Positions 39,231 to 45,272 of a DNA stretch of 45,272 nucleotides are shown here, one piece after another. The position numbers and the translations under genes were made by a program. Location of the stretch: the IMG/VR virus record IMGVR_UViG_3300037628_000131, positions 1 to 45,272 of that record; one strand, 5' to 3'. A model generated the notes under the pieces. It was not told where the DNA came from. It saw only the letters and a list, made by a program, of their open reading frames with translations, and made no database searches. The number at the start of each line of letters is the position of its first letter. Within the stretch, counting starts at the first letter, position 1. Origin of the DNA: a virus.

Positions 39231-39595
39231 GTAACGAGCGGCGATAGTATCGCACGGTTTATGGCGTGAAAGTGGCCTAATCGACCCACTGGTTTCGGCA
39301 ACTAGATAAACCGTTCAGGGTGAACCTGCCAGCCTCTTTACATGTTTTGAGTAAGTGTGTGGTGAGGGTATGGAAGCCGGTCAGCATGTTAGATAGATGC
39401 CGGATTAAGATTGCCCAAGACCGACCAATTTGAGCGAGTAACGGCTTGCCACACACCGCTCAACATAAAGGAGTGATATTTTGTGATGTGCTGGTCGCTG
39501 CCGGTGATTGAATAAACGGATAGAGAATAAGGTCCATGATAGCGCCTGTCCCATAGCGGCACATCTTCACAATATCATTTGAAAGGAACAAACAA
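39231..39595 (+). ncRNA. Structured leader of the rightward operon, candidate regulatory RNA
   Basis: About 365 nt without a convincing gene, transcribed from the promoter at 39196-39224. Stems seen: GCGAT/ATCGC (39241-39253), a 9-bp pair ACGGTTTAT/ATAAACCGT enclosing an AGTGG/CCACT hairpin (39254-39314), CAGG/CCTG (39316-39328) and an 8-bp pair GTGTGTGG/CCACACAC (39355 with 39456) enclosing a CCGG-GCAT/ATGC-CGG hairpin. It may be a put-like antitermination RNA, an attenuator or an origin leader. A short AAGGAG-preceded frame at about 39480 could encode a leader peptide. Confidence 0.5.
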
Positions 39596-39697
39596 ATGGT
39601 GACTACAAAGAATAAGGTTTTATGGTGCATCTGTGCCTACTGGGTGGGTTGGATAGGGCACGCTGTAACAGCCTTTTTGCACTCCATTAACGTATAG
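39596..39697 (+). CDS. 33-aa single-span membrane peptide
   Basis: MVTTKNKVLWCICAYWVGWI GHAVTAFLHSINV, with one hydrophobic segment (residues 8-28). AAAGGAAC lies 8 nt upstream of the ATG. It is the first gene of the rightward operon. Unknown function. Confidence 0.5.
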   Translation: MVTTKNKVLWCICAYWVGWIGHAVTAFLHSINV

Positions 39698-39706
39698 AGC
39701 CAAACA

Positions 39707-39892
39707 ATGAGTATAGTAAAGGCCAACGTTGTTCGTGATCTAGGCGATAAGTTTGAATTACATATTGACGCGCACAAAGGCGGATGGAAGGTCAGTGTGG
39801 TTAACGCGGAAACGCTTGAAACTATTTCAACAGGCCCGCATCGGTTTCAGCTTGACGGGGTTATTGAAATACTCAAACAACACTGGAAATAA
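39707..39892 (+). CDS. Small beta-rich protein, unknown function
   Basis: A 61-aa protein (MSIVKANVVRDLGDKFELHI then DAHKGGWKVSVVNAETLETI) of alternating beta type. No family recognised. It is followed by the Cro-like gene 9 nt later. Confidence 0.5.
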   Translation: MSIVKANVVRDLGDKFELHIDAHKGGWKVSVVNAETLETISTGPHRFQLDGVIEILKQHWK

Positions 39893-39901
39893 GGGCAAAC
39901 A

Positions 39902-40120
39902 ATGAACGCACTAACAAAATGGCGGCAAAAGAAGTTCAAAGGATCGCGTAAGCTCGTGAAAGAGCAGCGTGAGATTATCGCGGAACCTTGGGGGGTTACT
40001 GAGCGCGCAATTCAATCATACGAGCTTGGCCAGCGCACACCGTCGAAACCCGTACAGCTGATTATAAGTCGGGGCACTAATAAAGCTGTACCTGTAGACA
40101 CATGGAAGGCTGAGACATGA
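39902..40120 (+). CDS. Cro/XRE-like DNA-binding protein
   Basis: A 72-aa protein with helix-turn-helix at about residues 15-50: SRKLVKEQREIIAEPWGVTE RAIQSYELGQRTPSKPVQLI I. The 'vteraiqsYElGqRtPskpv' block is the recognition helix and following segment of XRE proteins. It is likely the Cro-like or activator partner of the rightward promoter. The ATGA overlap couples it to the lysozyme-like gene. Confidence 0.75.
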   Translation: MNALTKWRQKKFKGSRKLVKEQREIIAEPWGVTERAIQSYELGQRTPSKPVQLIISRGTNKAVPVDTWKAET

Positions 40121-40635
40121 ACGCCGAAACCTTCCTAAAAGACACGCTGCGCCCTGTACTGCTTGAAATGGGCATGTGGTCCCATAGCGCTGAGAAGCTG
40201 CTGTTAATGACTGCCTGCCACGAAAGCGGCGGTTTCCGTACTAGGGTTCAAGACGGTGGGGGGCCTGCAAGGTCTTTCTTCCAGATAGAGCCTGCAACGC
40301 ATGATGACTTGTACAAGAATTATTTAATTTACCAGCCAACTAAACGCAAAAATATCGGCCCGTTCATACCAACCGTTGGAAAAACGGCGGAAATACTCAT
40401 GGATGACCGATATGCCACAGCCATTGCAAGGATGATCTATTCCCGCGACGTTGCGCCACTGCCAGCATTTGAAGACACTGAGGGCATGGCAGTCTATTGG
40501 AAGCGCGTATGGAACACCCCGGCAGGCAAAGGAACGGTTGAAAAGTTTCTTGCAGATTACGCGCTGTATATGCCGCTGGATTTTGAGTTGGCAGACGGAA
40601 CGCCGTATCTGCCTGGATTGCCGGAGGTGGTGTGA
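40117..40635 (+). CDS. Lysozyme-like/lytic transglycosylase-type protein
   Basis: A 172-aa protein. The N-terminal core LLLMTACHESGGFRTRVQDG GGPARSFFQIEPATHDDLYK matches lysozyme-superfamily phage proteins in which 'aHESgG...G.a.G.fQiePat.dd' carries the catalytic Glu (Glu36) and substrate-binding loop. No signal peptide. It lies in the early-type rightward operon, away from the other small lysis-type genes at 42.2-43.9 kb. It may be the endolysin or an early wall-modifying enzyme. Confidence 0.75.
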   Translation: MNAETFLKDTLRPVLLEMGMWSHSAEKLLLMTACHESGGFRTRVQDGGGPARSFFQIEPATHDDLYKNYLIYQPTKRKNIGPFIPTVGKTAEILMDDRYATAIARMIYSRDVAPLPAFEDTEGMAVYWKRVWNTPAGKGTVEKFLADYALYMPLDFELADGTPYLPGLPEVV

Positions 40636-40805
40636 TGTCAGATTACCAGTTTCACGCGCTTCTTTCTGTTGTTTGTTACATTGCGTTCAAGCAGGACGGC
40701 AATAGCGCCTTTTTCTGGGCCGGGTTATTAGCGGCGTTAATTGCGTTTGTTAGCACAGAGTTGTTTCAAGCGTTTTTAGATGGCCTGACAGGAAGAAAAA
40801 AATAA
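40635..40805 (+). CDS. Small membrane protein, holin-like
   Basis: A 56-aa peptide (MSDYQFHALLSVVCYIAFKQ ... AFFWAGLLAALIAFVSTELF) with one clear transmembrane segment (about 25-42), a weaker N-terminal one and a basic C-terminus (GRKK). It directly follows the lysozyme-like gene (TGATG) and precedes the nuclease by TAATG. Position and form suit a holin. Confidence 0.55.
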   Translation: MSDYQFHALLSVVCYIAFKQDGNSAFFWAGLLAALIAFVSTELFQAFLDGLTGRKK

Positions 40806-41143
40806 TGTCCAGAAACAAATACCGCGCAAAGCCCATTGTGATTGATGGCATAAGGTTTGCAAGCCAAGGCGAGGGACGGCGGTATGTTGAATTGCGCACC
40901 CTTCAGAAAGCGGGGCTTATCAGCAAGCTAGAGCTTCAGCCTGTTTACAAGCTGTATTGCGGTGTGACGCCCATCACATACGAAAGCGGACGCCACGCCA
41001 AATACATTGCTGATTTCAGATATATGGATATTGATCGCGGAATGGTTATTGAAGATTTTAAAGGAATGGACACTGATCTTTCAAAGCTAAAACGCGCCAT
41101 GGTTAAAGCGCATTACGGAATTACAATTGAAATCGTGAAATAA
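40805..41143 (+). CDS. DUF1064-type PD-(D/E)XK phage nuclease-like protein
   Basis: A 112-aa protein of the DUF1064 pattern: MSRNKYRAKPIVIDGIRFAS QGEGRRYVELRTLQKAGLIS KLELQPVYKL ('NKY.Ak....dGi.FaSq.EgrRY.eL..l.kaGlI..LelQp'). Then YIADFRYMDIDRGMVIEDFK G gives the catalytic D...ExK-like residues (D and ED-x-K). Similar proteins are tied to DNA processing in phages. Confidence 0.8.
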   Translation: MSRNKYRAKPIVIDGIRFASQGEGRRYVELRTLQKAGLISKLELQPVYKLYCGVTPITYESGRHAKYIADFRYMDIDRGMVIEDFKGMDTDLSKLKRAMVKAHYGITIEIVK

Positions 41144-41154
41144 GGGGAAATGTG

Positions 41155-41418
41155 ATGTTTGAGAAACTGATGAACAAAATCGGATACTATTCAAATATAC
41201 AGTGCCTAGAACGCATTGAAGATGCAAAGTATGCACAAGCAATCGGGCAGCGTGAATATTACCTAAATTTAAGGTACAGCGACCTAACGCAAGATATTAA
41301 ACTTGCAGACAAATGGAAACGCTCAAACAAAGACATTTCCCGCCGCCGGGCAATTGTCAAAGGTGAAATCCTTGATACAGAATTGGAAGCGTCAATACTG
41401 CCTGTTAGGTTAAAATGA
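41155..41418 (+). CDS. Small charged protein, unknown function
   Basis: An 87-aa protein (MFEKLMNKIGYYSNIQCLER then IEDAKYAQAIGQREYYLNLR) that is helical. ATG 41155 is preferred over a GTG one codon earlier, with AAGGGGAA upstream. It overlaps the next ATG by ATGA. No family recognised. Confidence 0.55.
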   Translation: MFEKLMNKIGYYSNIQCLERIEDAKYAQAIGQREYYLNLRYSDLTQDIKLADKWKRSNKDISRRRAIVKGEILDTELEASILPVRLK

Positions 41419-41549
41419 AACTATCACCATTCAAATACCTTCGCGGGCGTCCATTAAACGTGATGCCTGCGCATGTAATCAACCACATGCTGGTGACTGC
41501 CACAATGGCGGTGTTTATAAAGGCTCAGGAAAATGCGCACACAAGCTAA
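41415..41549 (+). CDS. 44-aa peptide, unknown function
   Basis: MKLSPFKYLRGRPLNVMPAH VINHMLVTATMAVFIKAQEN AHTS. Coupled to the previous stop (ATGA). It overlaps the following helix-turn-helix gene start by 17 nt. Moderately hydrophobic C-terminal helix. No family recognised. Confidence 0.45.
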   Translation: MKLSPFKYLRGRPLNVMPAHVINHMLVTATMAVFIKAQENAHTS

Positions 41550-41794
41550 GATAAACGCTGACAGCGTTCCGTATATGGCAATTTGTCAATAAATACGGGC
41601 GCACTTCATCTTCGGAAATTGCGCGCTGTTTACAGATGGGGCCAATATCAGTTCAGCACGACCTCCGTTTTCTTGGCCTGAGAATGACCGGATCGGATGT
41701 ACAGCATGAAAGATACTGCACAGGAGAGGGGTTATCAGAACATAACCAAAAAAAAGAAATCTACAACACGCCACTTGACGAGCTATTTGTATGA
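41533..41794 (+). pseudogene. Small helix-turn-helix protein with probable frameshift near its start
   Basis: An ATG at 41533 (AGGA upstream) gives MRTQAKINADSV then stops at 41590. The +1 frame, open from 41555 to TGA 41794, carries the recognisable body FRIWQFVNKYGRTSSSEIAR CLQMGPISVQHDLRFLGLRM, a helix-turn-helix of the 'ssseIA..L.m...svq.dLr.Lgl' type. That frame has no ATG or GTG start before its middle, yet its stop overlaps the next ATG (ATGA). One extra or missing base around 41565-41575, near AACGCT-gac-AGCGTT, would join start and body. Confidence 0.55.
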
Positions 41795-42117
41795 TGATCC
41801 CAAAGGTAAAGAAGCATAACCGCGTAAAACCACGGAGGGCAGCAGAGCCAACGCCGCCTGAGCGTATCCACATGGACCGTGTGCACTCTTTCGGGTGCCT
41901 TGTGTGCGGAATGATAGCAGAGATTCACCACATCATGCATATGGCCGATAAACGCATGCGCAGAGACCATAGATACCTTGTCCCGCTATGCTCACACCAC
42001 CACCGCAGCCATGAGGGTGTCCATGGGCTTGGCAGTGAGGCTAAATTTATGGAAGTCTATAAGGTTGATCTGGTGGCATGGGCTGTAAACGCATGGAGTG
42101 AATCATGCCCGGATTAG
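41791..42117 (+). CDS. HNH-type zinc nuclease-like protein
   Basis: A 108-aa protein with the HNH zinc ribbon: HSFGCLVCGMIAEIHHIMHM then RRDHRYLVPLCSHHHRSHEG VHGLGSE. The C-x2-C, HH, and late 'PLCshHHr..eGvHGLG' match phage Ref/DUF968-like recombination nucleases rather than homing enzymes. Last main gene of the rightward operon. Confidence 0.8.
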   Translation: MMIPKVKKHNRVKPRRAAEPTPPERIHMDRVHSFGCLVCGMIAEIHHIMHMADKRMRRDHRYLVPLCSHHHRSHEGVHGLGSEAKFMEVYKVDLVAWAVNAWSESCPD

Positions 42118-42200
42118 TGATAATAGCGTGTATCGTGTGGTTTTATATGAAGGCTGAAAAGGTTACTGACCGGCAGGCGATGCTTTTAATCTCGCGATAG
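42105..42200 (+). CDS. 31-aa membrane peptide at the convergence point
   Basis: MPGLVIIACIVWFYMKAEKV TDRQAMLLISR, with one hydrophobic N-terminal segment and a charged tail. It overlaps the HNH end by 13 nt and the 3' end of the opposing holin-like gene by 38 nt. It may be real or incidental. Confidence 0.3.
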   Translation: MPGLVIIACIVWFYMKAEKVTDRQAMLLISR

Positions 42201-42405
42201 CTAAAATTGCGCGGTTTTGTTTGCGTGTCTCAATAAGGTTTAGCGAATAAAACACAATGCCCGCCAATACGCCAACTGCGCTGACTATCAAGCCCAACGC
42301 TGCCGCATTTTCTCCAAGTACCCCAAGAAAATCTAAGGCTCCGGTTGCGCTACCGCCTATCGCGCCTGCCCCTGTTACTGCGCCGCTTGCTTCTTTCGAG
42401 ATCAT
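42163..42405 (-). CDS. Small membrane protein, holin-like
   Basis: An 80-aa protein with a Gly/Ala-rich N-terminus (SGAVTGAGAIGGSATGALDF) and a transmembrane segment (AALGLIVSAVGVLAGIVFYS), followed by a basic tail. Typical small holin layout. Last gene of the minus-strand small-protein cluster, 4-nt overlap upstream. Confidence 0.6.
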   Translation of the reverse strand: MISKEASGAVTGAGAIGGSATGALDFLGVLGENAAALGLIVSAVGVLAGIVFYSLNLIETRKQNRAILAIARLKASPAGQ

Positions 42406-42905
42406 TTGATTTGGCCCTTAATTGGTTCAATATCATTGCCGCCAGTATGTCGAATGCGGTAAATACCAGAAGTGTCACCCCCCACCATTCCACCATCAAA
42501 GCCCATAATTTTCCTAAAAGCTCCACTTAAACCACCCCAAAATAAAGCCAGTTGGCACAAATTCCACGCGAATATCATATTTTCATAGTGATGATACACG
42601 AATACAGGTTGTATTTTAAGTTCTATTAATAGCAATGCATTAGTAAATATGAACGCAGATAAGATGCCTGCTTGTAAAAACCTGCCGCCTTGGCCGAATT
42701 TAAGGATTAGCCCGGCTGTTACGGCGTCCGTTAGCCCGGCAATAAAATACAAATCTTGTGGCGTAGCTGTCGGCACGATGTATTCTGAAACAATGAATAT
42801 GTTAAACATGCTCGCACCCAGCACAAAGGCCGCAGTCACACGCCATGCCGGGTTAATCAAGCATATAGCCGCAACTGCAACAAGTATGTGGGGCATGTAC
42901 ATCAT
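42402..42905 (-). CDS. Multi-span membrane protein, unknown function
   Basis: A 167-aa protein with four hydrophobic segments (for example HILVAVAAICLINPAWRVTA and GRFLQAGILSAFIFTNALLL). The C-terminus is soluble and includes SGAFRKIMGFDGGMVGG. It is flanked by overlapping small genes in a lysis-type cluster. Function unknown. Confidence 0.55.
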   Translation of the reverse strand: MMYMPHILVAVAAICLINPAWRVTAAFVLGASMFNIFIVSEYIVPTATPQDLYFIAGLTDAVTAGLILKFGQGGRFLQAGILSAFIFTNALLLIELKIQPVFVYHHYENMIFAWNLCQLALFWGGLSGAFRKIMGFDGGMVGGDTSGIYRIRHTGGNDIEPIKGQIK

Positions 42906-42976
42906 TTCTTTTTGGTTTTTGTCTTTGTCTTGGGTATTTTCTTAGACTTCTTTGGTCCCGGTACTGTGGTTCCCAT
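42902..42976 (-). CDS. 24-aa lysine-rich peptide
   Basis: MGTTVPGPKKSKKIPKTKTK TKKK. The segment GTTVPGPK is shared with the C-terminus of the membrane protein at 43637-43858, so one is probably a partial copy of the other. It is coupled to the next gene by TGATG. Possibly translated, function unknown. Confidence 0.45.
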   Translation of the reverse strand: MGTTVPGPKKSKKIPKTKTKTKKK

Positions 42977-42977
42977 T

Positions 42978-43238
42978 TTATTTTCCCTCTATGCGCTTGA
43001 TTTGCCGGTTAACTTCTTCAATCTGCTTGCCAAGGCTAAATGCCCACTCTTGATTCGACGTTTCAATGGCAACCTTTAAATCGCGCTCTAAACGCTCTAG
43101 GCGGGCGTAAAGCACTAGCAGGGTAGTCTCACCCAATTTAACGCTTAAACGCTCCACAGATTGCGCGCTGGCAGGTATCCAGCCACCTAGCTGCTGCCAT
43201 GTAAGAACAAGTCCTAAAACTGCTGCAACGCTTCCCAT
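42978..43238 (-). CDS. Membrane-anchored coiled-coil protein, spanin-like
   Basis: About 86 aa, MGSVAAVLGLVLTWQQLGGW IPASAQSVERLSVKLGE ... RLERLERDLKVAIETSNQEW, with an N-terminal hydrophobic segment then a coiled coil. The ATG at 43238 is taken; an upstream TTG at 43265 is possible. Layout suits an inner-membrane spanin or a membrane-anchored adaptor. Not decisive. Confidence 0.5.
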   Translation of the reverse strand: MGSVAAVLGLVLTWQQLGGWIPASAQSVERLSVKLGETTLLVLYARLERLERDLKVAIETSNQEWAFSLGKQIEEVNRQIKRIEGK

Positions 43239-43255
43239 GGTTATATGTTTCCCAT

Positions 43256-43501
43256 TTACCCGCAAAACTTCTCTGCCAGTTCATTATTTTGGCGAATCTT
43301 GTTCAAGTCTTCATTAAGATACTTGGGCCAAGGCTGCATATCTTTCAATACAGCTTTGGTTTCATCCGAGAAATGCTGGTCTGCAAACCAAGTGCAATCT
43401 GTCGCCAGCTTAACGCGAACCGTTGGCGTCAGCAGGCTACAGCTTGCCGAGAATGTCGCCATCAGAAGAATTAGCAGTGTCTTTGCGGTATTGATTTGCA
43501 T
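43256..43501 (-). CDS. Lipoprotein-like small secreted protein, lysis cluster
   Basis: An 81-aa protein (MQINTAKTLLILLMATFSAS then CSLLTP). It has a signal sequence with a lipobox-like SAS-C and then conserved-looking VKLATDCTWFADQHFSDETK ... AEKFCG. The 'C.Wf...h.s..t...l.......n.....C' arrangement recurs in phage lysis-region proteins. Its 5' end overlaps the helical protein gene by 65 nt in another frame, an arrangement common for overlapping spanin pairs. Confidence 0.6.
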   Translation of the reverse strand: MQINTAKTLLILLMATFSASCSLLTPTVRVKLATDCTWFADQHFSDETKAVLKDMQPWPKYLNEDLNKIRQNNELAEKFCG

Positions 43502-43637
43502 CGTTTCTGATCTCGTCTTGTTTGTCCCGGCTTTCAATCTCGCCTTTCCGCAAGCCGTCTGCCTTCAATTCACTGTCACGGGTGTTTTGCATCCCGATAC
43601 CAATGATTGAAAGAATTGAGCTTAACCACCCCGGCAT
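43437..43637 (-). CDS. Membrane-anchored helical protein, inner spanin-like partner
   Basis: A 66-aa protein (MPGWLSSILSIIGIGMQNTR then DSELKADGLRKGEIESRDKQ) with an N-terminal hydrophobic segment and a strongly charged helical tail. It overlaps the lipoprotein-like gene's start by 65 nt. This pairing resembles i-spanin/o-spanin sets, though shorter than usual. Confidence 0.55.
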   Translation of the reverse strand: MPGWLSSILSIIGIGMQNTRDSELKADGLRKGEIESRDKQDEIRNDANQYRKDTANSSDGDILGKL

Positions 43638-43858
43638 TAGCCGCCGCCGGGCGGTGTTTTCGGACCGGGAACAGTGGTTCCTTTTGTGCTAATTTTCCCG
43701 GTATCGTTTGGCACATACGCGGACAGAACCTTTGATATTTTGCGAACCATGCCCAACAGGCCGGTAGCATCATCGGGAATAAGCTTTGCAAGGCGTTCAA
43801 GAACGATAACGCCCGTTACAATATATGCCAGTATTTCAGGACTTACTAAAGATTCCAT
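43637..43858 (-). CDS. Small membrane protein with Pro/Gly tail, holin-like
   Basis: A 73-aa protein (MESLVSPEILAYIVTGVIVL ERLAKLIPDDATGLLG ... GTTVPGPKTPPGGG). One hydrophobic segment near the N-terminus. ATG 43858 follows AAAGGAAA at good spacing. It is the first gene downstream of the tail fibre. The tail shares GTTVPGPK with the 24-aa peptide at 42902-42976. Confidence 0.55.
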   Translation of the reverse strand: MESLVSPEILAYIVTGVIVLERLAKLIPDDATGLLGMVRKISKVLSAYVPNDTGKISTKGTTVPGPKTPPGGG

Positions 43859-43905
43859 TGTATTTCCTTTCAAATAATTATATCTAAATTTACGATAGAA
43901 TAAAA

Positions 43906-45272
43906 CTACTCCTCAAGGGAGTCAAGCCTCGCCTCTAGAGCATCTTGGCGCTTGTCCTGTTCCTGCCAAGCCTTAATCATCGGCCCCCAAAACTCGTCCT
44001 TGAGAAGAAAGTGCTTGTCGGCTTCTTCATCATAGCGATAACCGCACCAGTCACCCCAACCTACATCAGTCATTGTTTTTTTCACATGCTGCGCCATCAG
44101 GCCGGTGTGCGGGCGTCCGTGTTTAATGATCTTTTCTGGTATGGTCTGCATGACGGGTGTACCGTCTTTTGCTACATCAATTTGATCTTCATGTTCAGGG
44201 ATAATAGTATCTTTGTATGAGAAAATACGCGGGTCAAGAAGGCGCATAAACTCACTGGCACTTTTTATTTCACCAAGGTCATTTTTCCTGCGCTCGTCAG
44301 AAACCGTAGGCGCGTTCTGAACAAACAGATTGTCCCATTCCCTTGTTGTTGATCCGAGGTCTTGGCTTTCGGTGGTGCCGGGGTTGATAGTCCCATCAAC
44401 CTCATACCGAATGATGTTGGTGAAAGAGCCGCCAGAAGTAGCAAACCGCAAAAATAACCTGCTGCTATCGGTCAGCCAGTCCCAGCCCGCTTGTTGTGCG
44501 GTGTCTTCAAAGATACCAAACCGAGCAAAGTTAGAGCGCCAAAGGGCCGTTATGTCACCAGACCACTGCTCCATATTAAGTGAAATTCTGTGATCAAGAT
44601 CAGTTCTCATCCCCACTCCGGATTGATTAACCATAAGTAGCTGTGTTGCGGTGCCACTATCCGAATAACTTCCATCAAGGTTTGTTCCAACAAGAAGTGT
44701 GTTTGTCGCGCCGGAATCAATCGTAATCGCGCCGATTACCCGGCAACCATAGAACTGATTAAAATTACTCCCTGTTTTAATCGTAAAGCCGGCATCGGCC
44801 CAGTTGCCACCAGCATAAAAACCCCAATCACTATTGGTAAGCTCTAAGTTATTTGTTGTGTTTTCAAGCCAGCAACCAACAACACAAATATTGTCAGCAG
44901 TATCAATGTCCATTCCAATGCCGCTGCCGCTTGGCTTTTCTATTGTTGTTCCGAAAAAGCTTGCGCCGACACTGTCTTTAACTTCTACATTAGCCACGCC
45001 TGCGCCAGCATAAAGGCCACCAAAGTCAGAGAACGCATTAGATGGATCGGTTAATGTGTCTTTTCTAACGCGTAAATTATAGTTTGTGGCATTTGTGGAA
45101 ATGACGCCATAATGATTAGCGTGTACAGAGCTTAGGTGGTCTATGCCGTCCTGAAATTTGATAGAAGCACTTAACCGCCTAACCTCTACCGCCGTCAATC
45201 TAGAGCCAGCTATGTTTTGAAATTGAATTGCCGGGTTTGTTGTGCTGGAATCTGTGCCACATTTAACACTGA
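43906..45272 (-). CDS. Tail fibre/tailspike, C-terminal part with S74 chaperone domain
   Basis: The 3' part of the 662-aa fibre gene (45145 to 43906, with the overlap). The body is beta-rich, as in a beta-helix (ITIDSGATNTLLVGTNLDGS, GVGMRTDLDHRISLNMEQWS). The last 131 residues (from 532) carry the peptidase S74 intramolecular chaperone: SDERRKNDLGEIKSASEFMR then LLDPRIFSYKD and HGRPHTGLMAQHVKKTM, ending in a coiled coil (KAWQEQDKRQDALEARLDSL). In studied fibres this domain drives trimer folding and then cuts itself off. Confidence 0.92.
   Translation of the reverse strand, partial: SVKCGTDSSTTNPAIQFQNIAGSRLTAVEVRRLSASIKFQDGIDHLSSVHANHYGVISTNATNYNLRVRKDTLTDPSNAFSDFGGLYAGAGVANVEVKDSVGASFFGTTIEKPSGSGIGMDIDTADNICVVGCWLENTTNNLELTNSDWGFYAGGNWADAGFTIKTGSNFNQFYGCRVIGAITIDSGATNTLLVGTNLDGSYSDSGTATQLLMVNQSGVGMRTDLDHRISLNMEQWSGDITALWRSNFARFGIFEDTAQQAGWDWLTDSSRLFLRFATSGGSFTNIIRYEVDGTINPGTTESQDLGSTTREWDNLFVQNAPTVSDERRKNDLGEIKSASEFMRLLDPRIFSYKDTIIPEHEDQIDVAKDGTPVMQTIPEKIIKHGRPHTGLMAQHVKKTMTDVGWGDWCGYRYDEEADKHFLLKDEFWGPMIKAWQEQDKRQDALEARLDSLEE
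45146..45272. repeat. Terminal direct overlap, right copy
   Basis: Identical to bases 1-127. The base before it (45145) joins the fibre frame to its 5' part at 1-749. See the left copy. Confidence 0.95.

Overview
The window is a complete genome of a tailed double-stranded DNA phage, opened inside its tail-fibre gene. The first 127 bases are repeated exactly as the last 127 (1-127 = 45146-45272). The tail-fibre reading frame runs through that overlap without interruption, so the contig is circular and the unique genome is 45,145 bp. An exact 127-base overlap is also what a k=127 assembler leaves on a circular contig. Virion genes indicate a short-tailed (podovirus) phage with a P22-type head and tail machine: terminase, portal, scaffold, HK97-fold coat, gp4/gp10-type tail factors, three ejection proteins, and a collar protein and tail fibre. 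The host is not shown directly. The style of the cytosine methyltransferase and a secreted protein resembling an alphaproteobacterial periplasmic family suggest an alphaproteobacterium (inference).

Layout. (1) Minus strand, 1 to about 22.5 kb, read right to left: small genes, TerS, TerL, an HslV/proteasome-like protein, portal, a GroES homologue, scaffold, decoration and coat proteins, terminator, minor structural proteins, an inserted HNH-AP2 endonuclease, gp4-like and gp10-like proteins, collar protein, GNAT acetyltransferase, three ejection proteins and the tail fibre. The fibre gene continues across the junction to 43.9 kb and is followed by a cluster of small membrane and lysis-type genes (42.2-43.9 kb). 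(2) Minus strand, 22.6-25.4 kb: a secreted protein, SSB with an HNH endonuclease wedged at its start, and small DNA-binding proteins including an XRE-type regulator. (3) A short plus-strand island (25.36-25.94 kb) holds a truncated serine recombinase and a membrane peptide. (4) Minus strand, 26-39.1 kb: the early/middle module with three DNA methyltransferases, a PD-(D/E)XK-like protein, a replication protein, an HNH endonuclease, a 467-bp hairpin-rich noncoding stretch, a 717-aa protein built on 107 tetrapeptide repeats, and a recombination set (Rad52/Sak-like annealing protein, NinB-like protein, coiled-coil partner). (5) Divergent promoters at 39.13-39.22 kb fire left into module 4 and right through a structured leader of about 365 nt into a plus-strand operon (39.6-42.2 kb): a Cro-like protein, a lysozyme-like protein, a holin-like peptide, a DUF1064-type nuclease and an HNH protein.

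Most genes overlap by 1-4 bases (ATGA, TAATG, GTGA), so translational coupling is general. This was used to choose many starts and to find 19 short or broken genes. Three small genes look broken: an in-frame TGA at 36031 and probable frameshifts near 20.57 and 41.57 kb.

The most striking signals are: a cytosine methyltransferase gene whose 3' half carries recognisable methyltransferase-type sequence in two frames at once; the 107-unit, 12-bp repeat array in which only two codon positions vary; two hairpin-rich noncoding regions; a vestigial second ssb start beyond the HNH gene; and phage-encoded GroES and Ntn-hydrolase homologues inside the head-assembly operon.
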